Source: Omphiscola glabra
Taxonomy: Eukaryota; Mollusca; Gastropoda; Lymnaeidae
Assembly (NCBI GenBank): GCA_964017045.1
Contig: OZ024810.1
Coordinates: 9,727,562 to 9,791,561 of the forward strand
DNA length: 64,000 nt
Reading direction: 5' to 3'
Shown: piece by piece, positions 55,296 through 64,000 of the stretch
Layout of the letters: every line of letters starts with the position of its first letter
How positions within the stretch are numbered: the stretch's first letter is position 1
Notes under the pieces: model-generated
Told to the model about the DNA's origin: nothing
Databases searched by the model: none
The model's input: only the letters and a program-made list of their open reading frames with translations
Made by a program: the position numbers and the translations under genes

Positions 55296-55470
55296 TGGTC
55301 TTCTGTCCAGTGATTGTTGGTCTTTAGTCCAGTGATTGTTGGTCTTCAGTCCAGTGATTGTTGGTCTTCAGTCCAGTGATTGTTGGTCTTCAGTACAGTG
55401 ATTGTTGGTCTTCAGTACAGTGATTGTTGGCCTTCAGCCTAGTGATTATTGGTCTGCAGTCCAGTTATTG
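55296..55470. repeat. Minisatellite, 22-bp unit, about 8 copies
   Basis: The unit is GATTGTTGGTCTTCAGTCCA plus GT. Confidence 0.94.
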
Positions 55471-55578
55471 TTCATATATTTCATCTGAAACTCATAAATG
55501 TGCCCCATGGCATTTGAATTAAGTCATAAAAATATATTGTGTTATCGCGTCAACAACATATTACAGTCCTCTGAGGGA

Positions 55579-55660
55579 GTGATGGTCAACTTACGGCCCG
55601 CGGGCCAAATGCGGCCAGCTGAAACTTTTCATCGGGCCTTAAAGACCTTCCGTTAAATAG
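55579..55660. mobile_element. hAT-like element remnant
   Basis: GATGGTCAACTTACGGCCCG followed by CGGGCCAAATGCGGCC resembles the subterminal text of another hAT MITE type. A matching end was not identified. AATAGATCGCGAATCGCTGG at about 56239-56258 is a possible but unproven partner. Confidence 0.3.
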
Positions 55661-56821
55661 ATAAATTAAATGTTTCTCGTAAAATGAACTAATTGGGATG
55701 GATTACCTTTACGAGCTAATTATTATTATTATTATTTATTTCATTGCCTATTTCGGGAACCCATCTTAAATTATTTACATTAAAGAACATCCTCTATTTT
55801 CCGAAAAAATTGGTCGCCCAACCAAGTACAGTGATTTTATAAGCGTTGGCATACAACTGCTAAAACATAGAACAAAAGTTGTGTGGTTTTTTCAGACTTT
55901 CTTTCACTTCTAGAACTCGATATCCATAAAATTATCCTACGACCCATTCGAAGCATTAATACACAAAATTAAAAATCAAATTTCATGCGGCCTTTGTACA
56001 AAAATGATGCCCCCCCCCACCCGATGTAACGGATATTACGATTTTGCGTACTTACATTTACATATAACGTTACTTAATTACACAATGTTCTGGTGAATAC
56101 AACTCGGTGTCAAATGGTGTTTTAGGTGATTCTTGAACATTTATTTTATTTTATTTTTAAATTTAAATTAAAATTTAAAAAAACGACGCCAAACTTCATG
56201 TGTCCTACGGATATCAAATATTGCTGTCTAGAAGATCAATAGATCGCGAATCGCTGGTTCAAAAAAAGTTGTTGTTTTTTTCCCCCTCGTGCAATTATAA
56301 TTGTGCTGACTCCAATATGACCAGGAGTTAAACGCTAACAGGCCAAGCCATCGGCCAATAGACCAGGGAGAAAATATCTACCGGCGGTAAACGTCCCTCG
56401 GTTTTGGAGATATCATAGAATGTGATTTGGATGGTGGATCGCACTGACAGTGGTTCCACTAACCTAGTGGAGTTTAATGTTGGTAATTTGTTCTCCACTG
56501 CCCTTAAACGGGTTAATTTATTTTTTTAAAATTTAACTTCAACTGCTAACTACGTCCTATTTTACTATATGCGCACATTAAATTGTTTTCTACTTTACTA
56601 AACTATTATTCCAGTAATGTTAAATCTATAATAATAATTCCCGACTGGATCTTATCCTGCCCCCCCCCCCCACTCTCATTGCGCACCGTGATGCGCTCCC
56701 TATCGCTGCTTCCCCCGACGTGCTCTTGATCCAGTACGCACCAAACGCAAACAAAAGAACACATACGTAATCGACACAACTAAGCGTTGGCGGAGACATG
56801 GAGCGCCATATGGAATTACTT
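55661..56821. other. AT-rich unique stretch
   Basis: (ATT)n at about 55721-55735. A minus-strand frame (56626-56832) includes a hydrophobic segment VDYVCVLLFAFGAYWI but no splice or promoter context. No gene called. Confidence 0.4.
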
Positions 56822-57075
56822 TTAAAGATCATGCGCCTCTTCCCTTCTGTTAAAGATCATGCGCTCTTCCCTTCTGTTAAAGATCATGCGCCTATTCCCT
56901 TCCTTTGAAGATCATGCGCCTCTTCCCTTCTGTTAAAGATCATGCGCCTCTTCCCTTCTGTTAAAGATCATGCGCCTCTTCCCTTCTGTTAAAGATCATG
57001 CGCCTCTTCCCTTCTGTTAAAGATCATGTGCCTATTCCCTTCTGTTAAAGATCATGCGCCTCTTCCCTTCTTTTT
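56822..57075. repeat. Minisatellite, 28-bp unit, about 9 copies
   Basis: The unit is AAAGATCATGCGCCTCTTCC plus CTTCTGTT. Very homogeneous. Confidence 0.96.
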
Positions 57076-57475
57076 AGACACCTTTGTAAAACATGGTTGG
57101 ATGTTTCAAGTCTCGTGAGATTTAAACAGACGGTAAAATCGACCAAAATAATTTTTTTTTTGTTTTTTGTCTCGTCTCTCGAAAATGTAAAACCCGAAAA
57201 CAATTTAATATTCAAGTATTTAAGGAAAAAAAAAAACAACAACAAAAAAGTAATAACCAACATCTAAAACTAAAATCATATGATAAAAAAAATACATTGA
57301 AAACTTTTACAAAATAAATTATTTTGAAGCAGTTTCCTTACGTCTAAAATATCATCGCAATAATTAATAGCTTCCCCGGGGGACTAGCTTCAAGATCATA
57401 TTATCACAGTAAGATGTAGGGGATAGATTTTTGGAGCTTTTAGCTCAGCCACGGCATGAATATTTGATAGCAAGC
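57076..57475. other. AT-rich unique spacer
   Basis: T and A runs near 57150-57160 and 57225-57235. No gene recognised. Confidence 0.45.
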
Positions 57476-57750
57476 TTTTAACATAACAGGGATTCTCACA
57501 GAATTGTCCGGATGGATTATAAACTTTGTTAGATTAAACCCGTCCAAAATAACAAGGCTTCTCACACACTGGTTCGGGTGATTATAAATTGTTAAAGTGA
57601 ACCCATGCAAAATAACAAGGATTCTCACACACTCATTCGTGTGAATTATAAATTGCTTAAGTCAACCCGTCAAAAATAACAGGGATTCTCACACACTCGT
57701 TCGGGGTAGATTACTTAATCGTAACGTTAACCTGTCCAAAATAACAAGAA
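57476..57750. repeat. Minisatellite, ~63-bp unit, about 4.3 copies
   Basis: Units contain ATAACAGGGATTCTCACACA, TTATAAATTG and AACCCGTCCAAA. Diverged. Confidence 0.88.
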
Positions 57751-58295
57751 TTTTGTTAAAAATTCTAATAGTAATGATCACAGAAGGAGACCACTGTTTC
57801 CGGTCATTTAGTTTAATTCAACGGTTCTTATTTTTGGTGGGGGTTTTTTTGTGTGGTCTATTTTTTGTGAATGTTGAGAACAACATTATTTTGCCGCTAA
57901 AAAGCAATGTTTCATATATGTTACAATTTAACTCTTTATAAACTATTCACATAATAATATAAAGTACTACAATTTTTTTAATGAAATTGTTTAAAAGAAT
58001 GGGGGGGGGGGGGGTTAGCGGTTGGTATAGAGTAGAGAGTATGTGGGGTAAGAGTGAGGGAAGAGGGTGGCCAAACTGTAAATGGGAGATGGGGTGGTGG
58101 GGCTTGAGATATGTTGCGGGGGTGTTAAAGGGTGGAGTGTCACGTCAAACATAATATTGTATGTGGTGGGGGTGGAAACCGACGATGAATGGGGGGGGGG
58201 GGGCCACATCTGGTCAAACAAGATTTCCTGATGGCATCATTTTTCTTCACCGCACATCTTTTGGAAATGGATTTATATTGGATTATTAGCATCCT
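57751..58295. other. Unique stretch
   Basis: G runs at about 58000-58014 and 58190-58202. The text between is G-rich. Nothing recognised. Confidence 0.45.
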
Positions 58296-58460
58296 TTAGG
58301 TAAACAAATAGACCACCGCAGCGACCACACAAAGGCTTAGCTCTGGCAAAGTTGTATGACTAGGGGAACCTATTTTTATATCAGCCGTTGTCAGGTACTC
58401 CTCCAACCAACCGACCATTGAAACGGACATCGAAGGTGATTTTTTTGTGGGATCTTCAGT
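58296..58460 (-). CDS. Candidate terminal exon with hydrophobic C-terminus
   Basis: On the minus strand a pyrimidine tract ending TCATTTTTCGGCCTTCAG precedes 165 nt, exactly 55 codons including a TAA stop at 58296-58298 (phase 0). The peptide starts TEDPTKKSPSMSVSMVGWLE, continues EYLTTADIKIGSPSHTT and ends LPELSLCVVAAVVYLFT. Small residues (GSPS) followed by a hydrophobic stretch that runs to the stop resemble a GPI-anchor signal or a C-terminal membrane anchor. That is inference. It lies about 100 bp from a SPIN-like MITE. I do not recognise the protein, and a chance frame cannot be excluded. Confidence 0.33.
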   Translation of the reverse strand, partial: TEDPTKKSPSMSVSMVGWLEEYLTTADIKIGSPSHTTLPELSLCVVAAVVYLFT

Positions 58461-58564
58461 CTGAAGGCCGAAAAATGAAATTATGCTAGGAAGGCACGAG
58501 CTGTGATGGGATTTTGTATCGAACGATGGAAGGGAGGGGGGCGAGGATTTTAACGGCTGGAGAG

Positions 58565-58770
58565 CAGTGGTTCTCAACCTTTCTAATGCCGCGACCCTTT
58601 AATACAGCTGCTCGTGTTGTGGTGACCTTTCCTCCCCCCACCACCACAACCATACAATTTTATGCGTTGCTACATCATAATTATATGTTTTCTGATGGTC
58701 TTAGGCGACCCATGTATAAAGCTTCGTTTGACCCCCAAAGGGGAGGCGCCCCTTAGGATGAGAACCGTTG
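58565..58770 (-). mobile_element. SPIN/URR1-like hAT MITE, copy E (206 bp)
   Basis: It begins CAGTGGTTCTCAACCTTTCT and ends GATGAGAACCGTTG. Inside are GCCGCGACCCTTTAATACAG, ATGGTCTTAGGCGACCC and TTTGACCCCCAAAGGGG. The flanks CTGGAGAG and CTGTGGAG are similar but not identical. Same orientation as copy A, and more diverged than copies A-C. Confidence 0.87.
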
Positions 58771-58945
58771 CTGTGGAGCGCGTTCAAGAAAAGGGAGAAG
58801 ATAAAAGACGACAAAGTTATGGTGACAACTGAGTTTGGGGAAGGGTTCTCAACGTGTCGTGTATAAGTATCAGGTTAAAGACGAACAAATTAGATTTCAG
58901 TTTGACGGTGGTCGAAATCTGTGTCTTCTTCCCATTATATGTGTT

Positions 58946-59475
58946 GAAACGAAAGTGGTTGTCAACCGGGTAGTGAAACCAAAGTGGTTTTCGAGCCAGG
59001 GTGTTGAACCAAAAGTGGTTGTCAAGTCAGGGTATTGAACCAAAAGTGGTTGTCAAGCCAGGGTATTGAATCAAAAGTGGTTGTCAAGCCAGGGTATTGA
59101 ACCAAGAGTGGTTGTCAAGCCAGGGTATTGAACCAAAAGTGGTTGTCAAGCCAGGGTATTGAACCAAAAGTGGTTGTCAAGCCAGGGTATTGAACCAAAA
59201 GTGGTTATCAAACCAGGGTATTGAACCAAAAGTGGTTGTCAAGCCAGGGTATTGAACCAAAAGTGGTTGTCAAGCCAGGGTATTGAATCAAAAGTGGTTG
59301 TCAAGCCAGGGTATTGAACCAAAAGTGGTTGTCAAGCCAGGGTATTGAACCAAAAGTGGTTGTCAAGCCAGGGTATTGAACCAAGAGTGGTTGTCAAGCC
59401 AGGGTATTGAACCAAAAGTGGTTGTCAAGCCAGGGTATTGAACCAAAAGTGGTTATCAAACCAGGGTGTTGAGCC
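58946..59475. repeat. Minisatellite, 31-bp unit, about 17 copies
   Basis: The unit contains GTATTGAACCAAAAGTGGTT and GTCAAGCCAGG. A block ending in the rare ATCAAACCAGG variant occurs at about 59206-59217 and again at about 59454-59465, a higher-order repeat of about 248 bp (8 units). Confidence 0.97.
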
Positions 59476-59987
59476 CAAGGTTGTTTTAAAAGAGCGTAGA
59501 GAATAGAAACACAACAGGGCAGGATGAATGCGAAAAGAATAAAAGGAGGGGCGGTCGGTGCAGAGAATTGGTGCCATGACATCATTTCATGATTTTTGTT
59601 AAGTTTGTGTTTTGGATTCACTCCCCTTATCGTTGTAACTAGATTTAAATTTCCCTTAATATTTACGATGGCATGTCTTTGAATTACATTTTGACTGGTT
59701 GATTAAGTATAATTTTAAAACTTTATTGGTTGCCTAATTATAATATTTTAATTTGTCCGCCATATTTTTGGCACGGACGTGATTGTATCTTATTCGTTTT
59801 CCTGATATTCTTTGTGGTGGAACCTGAAATAAAGTGTGTAAAAGTGTATTGAAAAAAAAACTGTACGTTTGGTTCTCATTATTAATTTAGTTTACAAATA
59901 TTTTTTATTGCTTTTCTTTCATTTTTATAGTTTCTTTCCCACGGTGTGTTGCTCCAGCCACACATTATTATTATTATGGGTAGTTTT
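59476..59987. other. AT-rich unique spacer
   Basis: An AATAAA at 59829-59834, then AAAGTGTGTAAAAG and an A run, is a possible polyadenylation context on the plus strand, with no coding sequence upstream of it. Confidence 0.4.
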
Positions 59988-60380
59988 CTATAGCGTGGTA
60001 CCCCAGCCTAGGGCCGGGCTCACCACGCTGTACATACAAGGTACCCCAGCCTAGGGCCGGGCTCACCACGCTGTACATACAAGGTACCCCAGCCTAGGGC
60101 CGGGCTCACCACGCTGTACATACAAGGTACCCCAGCCTAGGGCCGGGCTCACCACGCTGTACATACAAGGTACCCCAGCCTAGGGCCGGGCTCACCACGC
60201 TGTACATACAAGGTACCCCAGCCTAGGGCCGGGCTCACCACGTTGTACATACAAGGTACCCCAGCCTAGGGCCGGGCTCACCACGTTGTACATACAAGGT
60301 ACCCCAGCCTAGGGCCGGGCTCACCACGCTGTACATACAAGGTACCCCAGCCTAGGGCCGGGCTCACCACGCTGTACATT
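59968..60380 (-). repeat. 43-bp satellite made from a LINE 3' hairpin, nine copies
   Basis: GTACCCCAGCCTAGGGCCGG starts units at exact 43-bp steps (CCCCAGCC at 60001, 60044, 60087, 60130, 60173, 60216, 60259, 60302, 60345). Each unit is the inverse of the LINE hairpin seen singly at 19765, 40158 and 48058, with linker TACATACAAG. An (ATT)n tail and TTTTCTATAGCG at 59966-59996 mark the LINE 3' terminus, and the LINE 3' UTR resumes at 60381. The amplification therefore happened inside the element's own tail. Copies are nearly identical. Confidence 0.95.
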
Positions 60381-61010
60381 AATTTAAAAAAACAAAAACA
60401 ACAAAACAAATGTGTATTCGCCCAACCATGCCATAACAATTTACATGTGAAGCCATGGACGTCACTCGGCAGCATCTTTTAACGGTCAGAGGGGGAATCA
60501 GTTAGGATAATAGAGTTTAAAGAGATATGTTTTGAATGCTGTTTTGAAGGCTGTGATGGTTGATATATTGCGGATGTGTAGTGGAAGAGAATTCCATTGT
60601 TTGAGGGCACAGTAAGAGAAAGATCGTTCACCGTATTTTTTGTGCGAGTCTTGGGGACAGAAAGAATACGATCGTCTGCGGAGGAGCGAAGCTGTCGAAG
60701 GGGTGAATAGACAGAGAGAAGTTCGGTTATATAGGAAGGGCAGGAATTCGAGAAAAAGTTGTGGCAGAGAGCAGAGAGTTTTTGTCAATCCGTGCTTGTA
60801 CAGGGAGCCAATGAAGCGAATGAAGTAGTAGTGTGACGTGATCACGTTTTTTTTGCCTTTAAAACTAGCCTAGCAGCTGAGTTTTGAACTTTTTGTAGTT
60901 TTCTAAGAAGTGTTTTGGTGAACCTGACAGAAGAGACTTGCAATAATCAAGACGAGATAGAACAAGAGCATGGACTAGGGTTTTTGTTGCACTAACTGTG
61001 AGGTAGTGTT
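60381..61010 (-). mobile_element. LINE (CR1/L2-like) C-terminal RT region and 3' UTR
   Basis: Minus-strand reading gives typical C-terminal non-LTR reverse-transcriptase text in order: TLVHALVLSRLDYCKSLLSG at about 60920-60980, then across frameshifts RDHVTLLLHSLHWLPVQ-type text at about 60800-60850, an arginine/serine-rich block, GERSFSYCALKQWNSLPLHI at about 60565-60625, and FKTAFKTYLFKLYYPN ending at a stop near 60498. The 3' UTR follows to 60381. At least two frameshifts and internal stops make it inactive. The clade is assigned by resemblance only. It is the longest copy of the hairpin-ended LINE in the window. Confidence 0.9.
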
Positions 61011-61340
61011 TTTTCACTTGAGGCTTTAGGGGCTAGTTTTAGGGTTTGAGTTAGGTTTATGGATACATTTAGGATTCCGGTTTCGTTTAGGGATACATTT
61101 AGGGTGCAGGCTAGGTTTAGTGACAATGAAGTGAAATATTTTGTGTGGACCGGCTAAAATGACACGAGAGAAAGGAGCGAACGCAGATCGTCGCCACTTC
61201 TTGCCGCATATGTAGACGGATACAGCAAGGTAGCTACGCTCACCGCGAAATTTATGAACCGGCGGACAATTTTACATTAAATTTTAACGTTTTATTCCTA
61301 ATTTTAGCTGCGGACGTGAGTTATTTTAGTTTTACCCCTT
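61011..61340. other. Spacer with short repeats
   Basis: At 61021-61130 a diverged ~32-bp unit with TTTAGGGATACATTTAGG occurs about three times. The rest is unique and becomes CpG-richer toward 61300. Confidence 0.55.
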
Positions 61341-61411
61341 CGGCCATCTTGGTTGCCACGACCCGGAAACACGTGAAAGTTCACGGGTCGTGGCAGCCAA
61401 GATGGCGGCCG
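61341..61411. promoter_or_regulatory. Palindrome with YY1-, ETS- and E-box-like motifs
   Basis: Arms 61341-61365 and 61384-61411 are inverted copies (one mismatch and a 3-nt insertion), separated by an 18-nt loop. Each arm contains a YY1-like AAGATGGC core (CAAGATGGCGGCC on the right). At the loop edge CCGGAA (ETS-type) is followed by CACGTG (E-box). Such motifs are common in metazoan housekeeping promoters. A MITE-like palindrome is the alternative. The regulatory role is inference. Confidence 0.35.
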
Positions 61412-61714
61412 GGTGATCCGTCATGGCTCCAGTTGTCTGCATTTACCAAAGGAGGTGTCAAAGGTGCATGCGAAAGATTAAATATGGGAAAGTAGAATGG
61501 AACGCAATTTTGGAATCAGCAAGAGATAAAGTACATAGAGGTGGGGGGCGGGATAGAGAGGTGGGGTGGATCAATAATGAAACAACTCCATGTATTTAAG
61601 GCAGAGGCGCGGCTTTAGTTATTTACACAGCTCGCGTCTGAATGGTATTATTATTTTTTAATTCTCCAAAGCCATTTATCTAAATCCGCCTTCGTTACTT
61701 TTTTTTTTTTAAAG
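61412..61714. other. Unique stretch between palindrome and candidate exon
   Basis: Moderately CpG-rich, with G-rich AGAGGTGGGG copies near 61539-61567. No TATA box at a useful position. Confidence 0.4.
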
Positions 61715-61761
61715 ATGGCGGCGGAGACGAGAAGAGGATCTAGGCCTCCACTGCCAGCCAG
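61715..61761 (+). CDS. Candidate first coding exon (16 codons, partial)
   Basis: AAAGATGGCGGCGGAG gives a good start context and a YY1-like site at once. The frame reads MAAETRRGSRPPLPAR up to a CAG|GTCTGT donor-like junction at 61761/61762. M-A-A-E starts after AAGATGGCGGCGGAG are frequent in animal genes. It lies about 300 bp downstream of the palindrome with promoter-like motifs. No downstream exon is identified in this window, and 16 residues cannot be assigned to a family. Confidence 0.22.
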
Positions 61762-62054
61762 GTCTGTAAATTTAATTAAGGCCTCGATTCTGTCTAGAGT
61801 CCTATTGCTTCCACGAGAAAACCCCACCTACCCCCCCACCTCCTCCACGCCTCGCCCCACCCCACTCCTGAATCTTAGGGGTCTTATGGGCTGTTCGCAA
61901 ATAAATCTAATCAGCCCCCAAACCGTATTTGATGGTCCAGCGCTGTAAACCTCGGGTCGTGATGGGAATCTCTCAAGAAATCCACAGAATAAATTTGTAA
62001 TGTTGAACACAGGGCACGGTGGACCGGTCATTTGTTCAGATTTTGGAGAAAAAA
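61762..62054. other. Unique stretch
   Basis: C-rich at 61820-61870. Otherwise nothing is recognised. Confidence 0.4.
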
Positions 62055-62570
62055 AACTCTTTGAGCGGAAGTCACACTGTAGTATTTCAACGGAAGTCAC
62101 GTTGTGGCTTGTAAACGTAGGTCACATAGTAGCATTTGAACGGAAGTCACAAAGTAGTATTTGAACGGAGGTCAGATAGTAGTATTTGAACGGAGGCTAG
62201 ATAGTAGCATTTGAACGGAGGTCAGATAGTAGCATTTGAACGGAGGTCACATGGTAGCATTTGAACGGAGGTCACATGGTAGCATATGAACGGAGGTCAC
62301 ATGGTAGCATATGAACGGAGGTCACATGGTAGCATTTGAACGGAGGTCACGTGGTAGCATTTGAACGGAGTTCACATGGTAGCATTTGAACGGAGGTCAC
62401 ATGGTAGCATTTGAACGGAGGTCACCTGGTAGCATTTGAACGGAGGTTACCTGGTAGCATTTGAACGGAGGTCACCTGGTAGCATTTGAACGGAGGTCAC
62501 GTGGTAGCATTTGAATGGAGGTCACCTGGTAGCATTTGAACGGAGGTCACATGGTAGCATTTGAACTGGT
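62055..62570. repeat. Minisatellite, 25-bp unit, about 20 copies
   Basis: The unit is GGAGGTCACATGGTAGCATT plus TGAAC. Left-hand units are diverged (CGGAAGTCAC, GTCAGATAGTAG) and right-hand units uniform. Confidence 0.97.
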
Positions 62571-62624
62571 TCAATCGCCAGCTCCGTGCTTGCACAAAAC
62601 TTAACCCCTATAATGTATCAATTC

Positions 62625-62700
62625 TAGGTTGTACTCTAGGTTGTACTCTAGGTTGTACTCTAGGATGTGCTCTCTGATGTATTCTAGGTTGAACTTAATG
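62625..62700. repeat. Short repeat, 14-bp unit, about five copies
   Basis: The unit is CTAGGTTGTACTCT with GATGTGCTCT and GATGTATTCT variants. Confidence 0.85.
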
Positions 62701-63035
62701 TTCACCGGCATGAAAGATAAAAGATTAACTCGGGTGAAATGCTTGAATTAAGGCACCCACCCCCCACCCCCAAACTCCCCATCAGAAAGAAGTTAGTAAG
62801 AATTTAATTTGAAAACAAAAAGGAAAGGTGACAACTTGGGCGCTTTCTGAAGATTTGCGCCAGTGGTAGGTTTGCCCCCCCCCCTTTTTTTTTCGTCCCC
62901 ACCCCCACTTGTGCCGACTCTGAAAAGAACTCAGTCTATTCATAATCTTAAGTAATTTAGCTGCATCACTCGGTGTGTCAATGCACTTTCGTTTGAAGAC
63001 AGAGCTTTAAACACATGCAAAGACATTTATTGACT
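62701..63035. other. Unique spacer
   Basis: C and T runs at 62760-62772 and 62875-62893. No gene is seen. Confidence 0.45.
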
Positions 63036-63545
63036 TCAATCCTCAATGACCGTCTTCGCTCATTGAGTTTCTGTCCTCAATGACCTTCTGTCCCCATAGA
63101 CCGTCCGTCCCCATTGACCTGGCTTTCTCTCCTTATGGACCGTATGTCCTCATTGAACTTCTGTCCCCATTGACCTTCTGTCCCCATTGAACTTCTGTCC
63201 CCATTGAACTTCTGTCCCCATTGACCTTCTGTCCCCATTGAACTTCTGTCCCCATTGACCTTCTGTCCCCATCGACCGTCTGTCCCCATTGACCGTCTGT
63301 CCCTATAGACCTTCTGTTCCCATCGACCGTCTGTCCCCATAGACCTTCTGTCCCCATTGACCGTTCCTCATTGACTGTCGCCCTTATTGACCGTATGTCC
63401 TCATTGGCGCCTGTCCACCATTGACCTTCTGTCCCCATTGACCTTCTGTCCCCATTGACCGTCCGTCCCCATTGACCTGCCCTCATTGACTGGCAGTCCT
63501 TATGGACTGTATGTCCCCATTGACCGTCTGCCCCATCGACTGTCT
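63036..63545. repeat. Minisatellite, 18-bp unit, about 27 copies
   Basis: The unit is CTTCTGTCCCCATTGACC with GAACTT, GACCGT and ATAGACC variants. Minus-strand frames of 87 and 170 codons are mostly array translation, since 18 is divisible by three. Confidence 0.95.
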
Positions 63546-64000
63546 GAGTCTGATTTAATTCAATGCTTATTGTCATGATCTTCTGATGTGTGTTATTAGC
63601 AGGATTAGCAGACCTCTCATTTCCGGTGTCCATCCACGGCTTCAAGCGCTAAACCCGTTTGGTCCCACGCTGGCGTTGTCCTCTCCAAATTCAAGCAATG
63701 ACTATCGATGTCTCGAATTTCCTGGTATCCCGATGATTACGTCATTCATACGTTACATTGCCAATTGTCGTTTTTTTTTTTTAAATGCCCCCGTTGCCAT
63801 GGTGATGAACATTGACTAAACACGCATAATTGTTCGTTTGGGGTTGGGGGGGGGAGGGGGAAATAACCTTTTCGATTTTATTTTCCTCTTTTAAACGAAC
63901 GAAGAATTGGGCCATAAAGTGGTCCCAGCGACTAGCATAATTGAATGTGCGCAGTGTCTGCTGCGCTCAACGTCACGTGATGCGCATGTCCAGTGTAACT
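63546..64000. other. Unique stretch to the window end
   Basis: A T run at about 63771-63782 and a G run at 63847-63861. No gene recognised. Confidence 0.45.

Noticed and set aside
56626..56832. Minus-strand frame with a 16-residue hydrophobic segment
   Set aside because: Short, crosses a C run, and has no supporting context.

Overview
This is a eukaryotic, almost certainly animal, window. It has no operons, no bacterial-style genes, and no rRNA, tRNA or CRISPR that I can recognise. It holds intron-like AT-rich DNA, scattered 3' ends of non-LTR retrotransposons (LINEs), hAT and foldback MITEs, many microsatellites, G/C homopolymers of 8-18 nt and one 200-N assembly gap. The mix of a SPIN-like hAT MITE, several LINE tails, a (GATA)n block and very many unrelated minisatellites would fit a mollusc, perhaps a freshwater pulmonate snail. 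That assignment is inference and I hold it at low to moderate confidence.

The dominant feature is tandem repetition. About 55 separate arrays, nearly all with different unit sequences of 14-85 bp, occupy by my rough sum close to 30 percent of the window. Most long open reading frames are only the translation of these arrays and are not genes. The largest arrays are the 23-bp array at 6.7-7.5 kb, the 20-bp array at 14.8-15.2 kb, the 43/45-bp array at 22.4-23.9 kb, (GATA)n at 24.5-25.2 kb, the 42-bp array at 26.5-27.5 kb, the 45-bp and 27-bp arrays at 43.9-45.7 kb, the CpG-rich 20-bp array at 51.0-51.6 kb and the 26-bp array at 54.0-54.7 kb.

Mobile elements fall into several families. Five copies of a ~200-bp SPIN/URR1-like hAT MITE lie near 13.4, 16.6, 46.6, 50.0 and 58.6 kb, three of them with good 8-bp target duplications. 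Other hAT MITEs start CAGNGGCGTAG (12.8 and 48.4 kb), and one hAT-like copy starts CAGTGGTCGGCAAAC (30.7 kb). A TAA-flanked MITE lies at 20.4 kb and two long foldback elements at 9.0 and 41.1 kb. One LINE family has a 3' end that is a GC-rich hairpin (19.8, 40.1, 48.1 and 60.4 kb), and at 60.0-60.4 kb that hairpin has been amplified into a 43-bp satellite. Further retroelement pieces are LINE reverse-transcriptase fragments at 28.9, 31.2 and 47.0 kb, Penelope-like 3' regions at 30.2 and 39.1 kb, a (GAA)n-tailed element at 18.4, 28.8 and 34.2 kb, and an unnamed ~0.4-kb family at 12.6, 29.5, 34.8 and 47.6 kb.

No complete gene can be supported. A few short non-repetitive stretches look like isolated exons: 8864-8914 on the plus strand, with strong acceptor and donor sites; 35955-36193 and 36339-36461 on the minus strand; 58296-58460 on the minus strand, which would end in a hydrophobic tail; and a possible first exon at 61715-61761 downstream of a palindrome carrying YY1-, ETS- and E-box-like motifs. 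These are hypotheses and need transcript evidence.
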